DNA of 9,355 nucleotides from positions 1-9,355 of the forward strand of contig WAMJ01000111.1 in assembly GCA_015522385.1 (NCBI GenBank). The letters run 5' to 3'. Positions 6,591-9,355 of this stretch are shown here, one piece after another. The number at the start of each line of letters is the position of its first letter. Position 1 is the first letter of the stretch. The translations under genes were made by a program, and so were the position numbers. The notes below the pieces were generated by a model. The model searched no databases. It worked only from the letters and a program-made list of their open reading frames with translations, and was not told where the DNA came from. Origin of the DNA: Candidatus Heimdallarchaeota archaeon (GTDB lineage Archaea; Asgardarchaeota; Heimdallarchaeia; Heimdallarchaeales; Kariarchaeaceae).

Positions 6591-7612
6591 TCATTGCGAT
6601 CAAGGAGTCAGGGGTCAGCCTTGGCAAGACCAAGGAGCAGTTTAAACTGGTCTTCGGAGGGTCTGATATCCCGATAAGCTACGTCCCCGCGACAAAGGTT
6701 GACTACATCGTGATTGACGGAGCCGTTAACCTGTCCTACGGTGCCCTAGAGCTTATTCGAGAGTACACAATCCCCGTGATCTGGCCCGACTATAGCAGCA
6801 ACGGTATGATCCTACAACCGATGTACGCCCCGGGAACCGTCAGGCTCCGGGAGAACCAGTACGCTGCCCGGAATGACGGACGAGGGGGATACATCGCCAC
6901 TAGGATACTCCTGAGCAACCTCCAGAACAAAATCACGCTGGTGAAAAGGGCAGTGAGGAATGTCAAAGGTCTAGACTGCAGGGATACGATCGTGAGGATG
7001 GAAGAGTTCTACCAAGAATCATTAAATGCCATAGAAAACCTCTCGTCCACCCGACTAGACAGCTCCGAGAGGTACGAGCTGATGAACATAGAGGGACTGA
7101 TGTCAAGCATATACTTCGAGTTCATGGGCCAATTCGCACAGACCTTCGGATGGTCATTCGAGCACAGGAGCAGACGCCCTGCCGAGAACACGTTCAACGC
7201 TCTGCTCAACTACGGGTACGCCATCCTCGAGGGCAACATCCACCGTCACCTGTTCTGCCAAGGATTCGACCCATTCGCAGGATTCCTTCATACCGATCGT
7301 GCGGGCAGGATGTCACTATCACTCGATGTCATCGAACCCTTCAGGCAGAGGATAGACGAGGTCATCATCAAGCTCATCGCGAGTGGCAAGATCCTAGAGG
7401 ACTCCGGAGAGGAAGAAGGAGGGGAGATACGACTGTCACCCGAGCTGAAGTCACTCTACATCAAGGCCATCATAATGGACTGGAAGGACATGAGACAGAA
7501 GAGGTCACTGGATCGGGAGATCACCAAGTCCATGAGATCACTACACCGGTACCTCATCGGGACGGAAGACAAGGTGTCCATGTACACCCGGAGGGTGAAG
7601 GATCCGTGGTAA
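6584..7612 (+). CDS. cas1: Cas1, spacer integrase
   Basis: Cas1 is the metal-dependent integrase that, with Cas2, inserts new spacers at the leader end of the array. The protein is 342 aa, typical for type I-B. The metal-binding residues of the family are all visible: E170 in MNIEGLMSSIYF, H236 in FDPFAGFLH, and D248 with E251 in SLSLDVIEPFR. The segment RPAENTFNALLNYGY before them is also diagnostic. The enzyme therefore looks intact. The ATG at 6584 is supported by GAGGTG (6570-6575) exactly 8 nt upstream and by a 7-bp overlap (ATGGTAG) with the stop of the DUF2797-like gene. That overlap suggests the two proteins are made together. No fusion to Cas4 or reverse transcriptase is present. Confidence 0.97.
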   Translation: MVVIAIKESGVSLGKTKEQFKLVFGGSDIPISYVPATKVDYIVIDGAVNLSYGALELIREYTIPVIWPDYSSNGMILQPMYAPGTVRLRENQYAARNDGRGGYIATRILLSNLQNKITLVKRAVRNVKGLDCRDTIVRMEEFYQESLNAIENLSSTRLDSSERYELMNIEGLMSSIYFEFMGQFAQTFGWSFEHRSRRPAENTFNALLNYGYAILEGNIHRHLFCQGFDPFAGFLHTDRAGRMSLSLDVIEPFRQRIDEVIIKLIASGKILEDSGEEEGGEIRLSPELKSLYIKAIIMDWKDMRQKRSLDREITKSMRSLHRYLIGTEDKVSMYTRRVKDPW

Positions 7613-7920
7613 ATCTCACATACCTCATCTGCTACGACATCACCGAGGACGATGTCAGGACATCTGTCTCAAATATATGCAAGGACGCAGGTCTGCAGCG
7701 CATACAGTACTCCGTCTTCACAGGGAAGATGAGCAAGGCAGACCTCAAGTCTCTCCGTGTAAAGCTCGATTCCGTACTGTCCGACTGCACCGGTCAGATC
7801 CTAATCCTCCCTGCCTGTTCATCCTGTATCAAGAAGCGAGAGCTCCTCTCAAGCTCTGTCGAGGATGAGGAGGACGAAATCCCCGACCCGATGGAAGAAG
7901 AGGAGGTGCTCGTCTTCTGA
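7606..7920 (+). CDS. cas2: Cas2, spacer-integration partner of Cas1
   Basis: Cas2 forms the dimeric core of the Cas1-Cas2 integration complex and sets spacer length. The protein is 104 aa. It shows the ferredoxin-like pattern LTYLICYDI with the conserved D11, then QRIQYSVFTGKM, and LILPACSSC typical of archaeal Cas2. The start is GTG 7606: it gives the correct family N-terminus, overlaps cas1 by 7 bp (GTGGTAA), and AGGGTG (7592-7597) lies 8 nt upstream. The longer frame upstream is a shadow of cas1. After the normal fold there is a tail of about 25 residues rich in Glu and Asp, ending MEEEEVLVF, which many Cas2 proteins lack. The codons of this tail also carry the Shine-Dalgarno site of cas4. 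Confidence 0.95.
   Translation: MVNLTYLICYDITEDDVRTSVSNICKDAGLQRIQYSVFTGKMSKADLKSLRVKLDSVLSDCTGQILILPACSSCIKKRELLSSSVEDEEDEIPDPMEEEEVLVF
7902..7908 (+). promoter_or_regulatory. Shine-Dalgarno site that decides the cas4 start
   Basis: GGAGGTG lies 8 nt before the CTG at 7917, the same spacing seen before cas6 and cas1. It is 32 nt from the first GTG (7941), too far to serve it. It is encoded within the acidic tail of cas2. Confidence 0.55.
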
Positions 7921-8450
7921 TAGAGATACACGCCGAGGAAGTGCGACAGTACCTCTACTGCAAACGGATAATCTACTTCAGAAGAATCACAAGGTTCAGG
8001 GGTAGGCAGAGTGTCCTCATGAAACTAGGTTCCACATACCATTCAGACAAGAGTAGCAGGGAGACCAGACTGTCCAATGTCTACTTCTTCTCCCCCAAGC
8101 TGGGACTCGGAGCGAAAGTAGACCTCGCAGAGATAGGGGAGGATTACGCGACCCTTTGGGAAGTCAAGCGGTTCAAGACCGATATCCCACCACTTGGACA
8201 CCTGCTGCAACTGGCGGTAGGTGGAATCTTGGTCGAGGAACTCGCTGGGGTCAATGATGTGAACCTAAAGATACTCTACCACGGGGGTTCCGAGTATGTC
8301 GTCGACAACTTCGAAGAACTCAAGACCCTCGCTACATCGGTAATCGCGGATATTCGAAATATGATCGTAGAGGAAATCCTCCCTCCACCAACCAAGCACT
8401 CTGAGAAGTGCAAGTCATGTGAATTCTGGAAGATATGTCTTCAAAGCTAG
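7917..8450 (+). CDS. cas4: Cas4, RecB-like Fe-S nuclease of the adaptation module
   Basis: Cas4 is a PD-(D/E)XK (RecB-like) nuclease with a 4Fe-4S cluster that trims prespacers and helps select PAM and orientation with Cas1-Cas2. From the proposed CTG start the protein is 177 aa. The nuclease residues are H42, D69 in LGAKVDL, E82 and K84 in WEVKRF, and Q98. The cluster cysteines are C15 in YLYCKR and C165, C168 and C174 in KCKSCEFWKIC. All look intact. The first GTG is 7941, but AEEVRQYLYC, including the usual residues before the first cysteine, runs upstream of it. CTG 7917 overlaps the cas2 TGA and follows GGAGGTG by 8 nt, so I prefer it with moderate certainty; ATA 7920 is also possible. 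Placement after cas2, next to the array, is unusual, since cas4 commonly precedes cas1 in I-B loci. That it is Cas4 is firm; the exact start is not. Confidence 0.93.
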   Translation: MIEIHAEEVRQYLYCKRIIYFRRITRFRGRQSVLMKLGSTYHSDKSSRETRLSNVYFFSPKLGLGAKVDLAEIGEDYATLWEVKRFKTDIPPLGHLLQLAVGGILVEELAGVNDVNLKILYHGGSEYVVDNFEELKTLATSVIADIRNMIVEEILPPPTKHSEKCKSCEFWKICLQS

Positions 8451-8575
8451 TCCTGTCTTTTCACTATTTAGAAGATCTACCTAGGGGTATATACTGGAAT
8501 TGAATCTTGTTTCTGACAGTCAAGAAAGAAATTCCCAACTACAACCAAATAAAAACTTTCAAAAAAGAAACTTTA

Positions 8576-8606
8576 TTTTTTTACGAATTTCGAATGAAAT
8601 TTTTTT
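8576..8606 (+). terminator. Probable cas operon terminator: T runs around an AT hairpin
   Basis: TTTTTTT (8576-8582) is followed by the perfect 6-bp inverted repeat AATTTC (8586-8591) and GAAATT (8596-8601) with a GAAT loop, and then another T run (T7 in all at 8600-8606). Archaeal termination mainly uses U-rich tracts, so the two T runs fit the end of the cas transcript about 130 nt after cas4. The stem is A/T-only apart from one G-C pair, so its own role is uncertain. Confidence 0.4.
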
Positions 8607-8813
8607 CAGGTCAATAGAATTATACTATGTATATTTTGGACGCAAATTTCCTACTATTTAGCTACTGGTGGCTATAATGTGCGACGGCGGCGCATTAGTG
8701 TAAAAATAGAGTAAAATTTTCTCGGAACCTGCGTCTATTAGGACTACAGATTTGGAAGTCTTTTTACTCACGGAATTTTGAGGAAGATCGCTTGGAACTG
8801 ATGCAGAGGAACA

Positions 8814-8836
8814 CTAGAGATTCTTCTAGGGTATTG
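8814..8836 (+). repeat. Leader element resembling the repeat core
   Basis: CTAGAGATTCTTCTAGGG followed by TATTG parallels the CTAG-ATTC-CTAG core of the CRISPR repeat with small insertions. CTAGA (8814-8818) and TCTAG (8825-8829) are an inverted repeat. It is followed by TTGCTAG, which also follows the split repeat-like element near 951-958. It may be a leader motif bound during integration, a decayed repeat, or chance. Confidence 0.25.
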
Positions 8837-8884
8837 CTAGCATTCTGTGGGTGGTACAGCCCTCGTAGTGACCTCTGGGAAAAT

Positions 8885-8894
8885 CGCGATCGCG
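8885..8894. promoter_or_regulatory. Perfect palindrome CGCGATCGCG in the leader
   Basis: This 10-bp GC-rich palindrome stands out in AT-rich leader DNA, 57 bp before the first repeat. It could be a site for a leader-binding or architectural protein, but no known motif is matched. It could also be chance. Confidence 0.25.
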
Positions 8895-8951
8895 CACGCA
8901 CCCGATTGGAAAACCTTAACTAAGAGGGCTGGCTATGGAGAATCAGCCGGG

Positions 8952-9355
8952 GTCTCAACGGCTAGATTCCTAGAATTAGGATTGAAATTCAAGACTGCAT
9001 CCTAATATCAGTAGACATCATCTTATCTGTCTCAACGGCTAGATTCCTAGAATTAGGATTGAAATTTCAATTTCGGATTCACAAGTAGTACAAAACCCCC
9101 AGTCTCAACGGCTAGATTCCTAGAATTAGGATTGAAATTGATAGTAAACAAAATAACCCGCAAATATACCCCTAAGAAGGTCTCAACGGCTAGATTCCTA
9201 GAATTAGGATTGAAATATACTCACCATACCCTGAAGCTATGATAGGAAGAACCATCGTCTCAACGGCTAGATTCCTAGAATTAGGATTGAAATCTAATCC
9301 GCACTCATGTGCGTGATGTGAGTATCGAAATGTCTCAACGGCTAGATTCCTAGAA
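8952..9355 (+). CRISPR. Type I-B CRISPR array, leader-proximal part, truncated by the window edge
   Basis: Five complete 37-bp repeats, identical to each other by eye, lie at 8952-8988, 9029-9065, 9102-9138, 9180-9216 and 9257-9293. A sixth is cut at 9332-9355 after 24 bp. The repeat starts GTCTCAACGGCTAG and ends GGATTGAAAT. Spacers are 40, 36, 41, 40 and 38 bp (8989-9028, 9066-9101, 9139-9179, 9217-9256, 9294-9331). The end of the array is outside the window. Within the repeat, UCCUA-GAAU-UAGGA (positions 17-30) can form a short hairpin; a Cas6 cut at its 3' base would leave the classic 8-nt handle AUUGAAAU. Because all five spacers follow a T, the repeat could be 36 bp with a chance T, but the handle length favours 37. 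Transcription on the + strand from the left-hand leader agrees with the handle. The perfect repeats suggest an active or recently active array. Confidence 0.98.

Larger units (their letters stand above)
8451..8951 (+). promoter_or_regulatory. CRISPR leader region, no gene seen
   Basis: These 501 bp between cas4 and the first repeat contain no credible coding region, tRNA or rRNA. The region is AT-rich, as leaders usually are, and lies on the side expected from the repeat orientation. It holds two oligo-T runs near its start, a repeat-like CTAG-rich element at 8814-8836, the palindrome CGCGATCGCG at 8885-8894 and a short inverted repeat (GGCTG/CAGCC) ending 3 bp before the first repeat. ACTATTTAG occurs twice (8463-8471 and 8653-8661). 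TATA-like sequences occur at 8488-8493 and around 8626-8636. A weak BRE/TATA-like GGAAAACCTTAAC lies at about 8908-8920. I cannot say which one drives the array. Confidence 0.75.

Noticed and set aside
7150..7605. Long Arg/His-rich N-terminal extension of Cas2
   Set aside because: It is an out-of-frame reading of cas1. Cas2 begins at GTG 7606 with the expected YLICYDI strand.
1170..8450. Transposon-linked (CAST) type I-B system
   Set aside because: No tns genes or transposon ends are visible, and the adaptation genes are intact.
8680..8694. TGCG/CGCA inverted repeat in the leader
   Set aside because: Only 4 bp of stem with a 7-nt loop; too short to call a site.
8451..8951. A small gene or tRNA in the leader
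   Set aside because: No frame with a start, ribosome-binding site and reasonable length, and no cloverleaf-like arms were found.

Overview
The window holds a nearly complete type I-B CRISPR-Cas locus on the + strand: an effector module (cas8b, cas7, cas5, cas6), one non-canonical gene, an adaptation module (cas1, cas2, cas4), a leader of about 500 bp, and the start of an array that runs off the right edge. Archaeal origin is likely but not proven. The reasons are the GGTG-type Shine-Dalgarno sites, frequent AGG/AGA and ATA codons, the Csh1/Csh2/Cas5h-type effector set, oligo-T termination signals, and a repeat ending in ATTGAAAT. I cannot name a genus.

Layout: 49-939 is an AT-rich orphan gene of unknown function. 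940-1169 is a regulatory gap that appears to hold the cas promoter and a 5' UTR hairpin. At 911-946, across the end of the orphan gene, two blocks match consecutive parts of the CRISPR repeat. 1170-8450 is a tightly packed operon in the order cas8b, cas7, cas5, cas6, a DUF2797-like gene, cas1, cas2, cas4. Neighbouring genes overlap or nearly touch. Several start codons sit exactly 8 nt after a GAGGTG-like or GGAGGA site. 8451-8951 is the AT-rich leader. 8952-9355 holds five complete identical 37-bp repeats, five spacers of 36-41 bp and a truncated sixth repeat.

How it works together: Cas1-Cas2, helped by Cas4, would add spacers at the leader end. The array transcript would be cut by Cas6 to leave an 8-nt AUUGAAAU 5' handle. 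Cas8b, Cas7 and Cas5 would form Cascade around the crRNA. The usual destruction enzyme, Cas3 (HD nuclease plus helicase), is not in the window. Between the effector and adaptation modules, where cas3 often lies in I-B loci, is a protein with paired zinc-binding cysteines and a core resembling DUF2797 and the GIY-YIG-like T5orf172/MUG113 families. It is translationally coupled to cas1. This is the most unusual point in the window. It could be an alternative effector nuclease, an adaptation factor or a regulator. Cas3 could also lie elsewhere in the genome.

Two genes, DUF2797-like and cas4, have family-like sequence upstream of their first ATG/GTG codon, which suggests non-canonical initiation. 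For cas4, a CTG start is well supported by Shine-Dalgarno position and by overlap with cas2.
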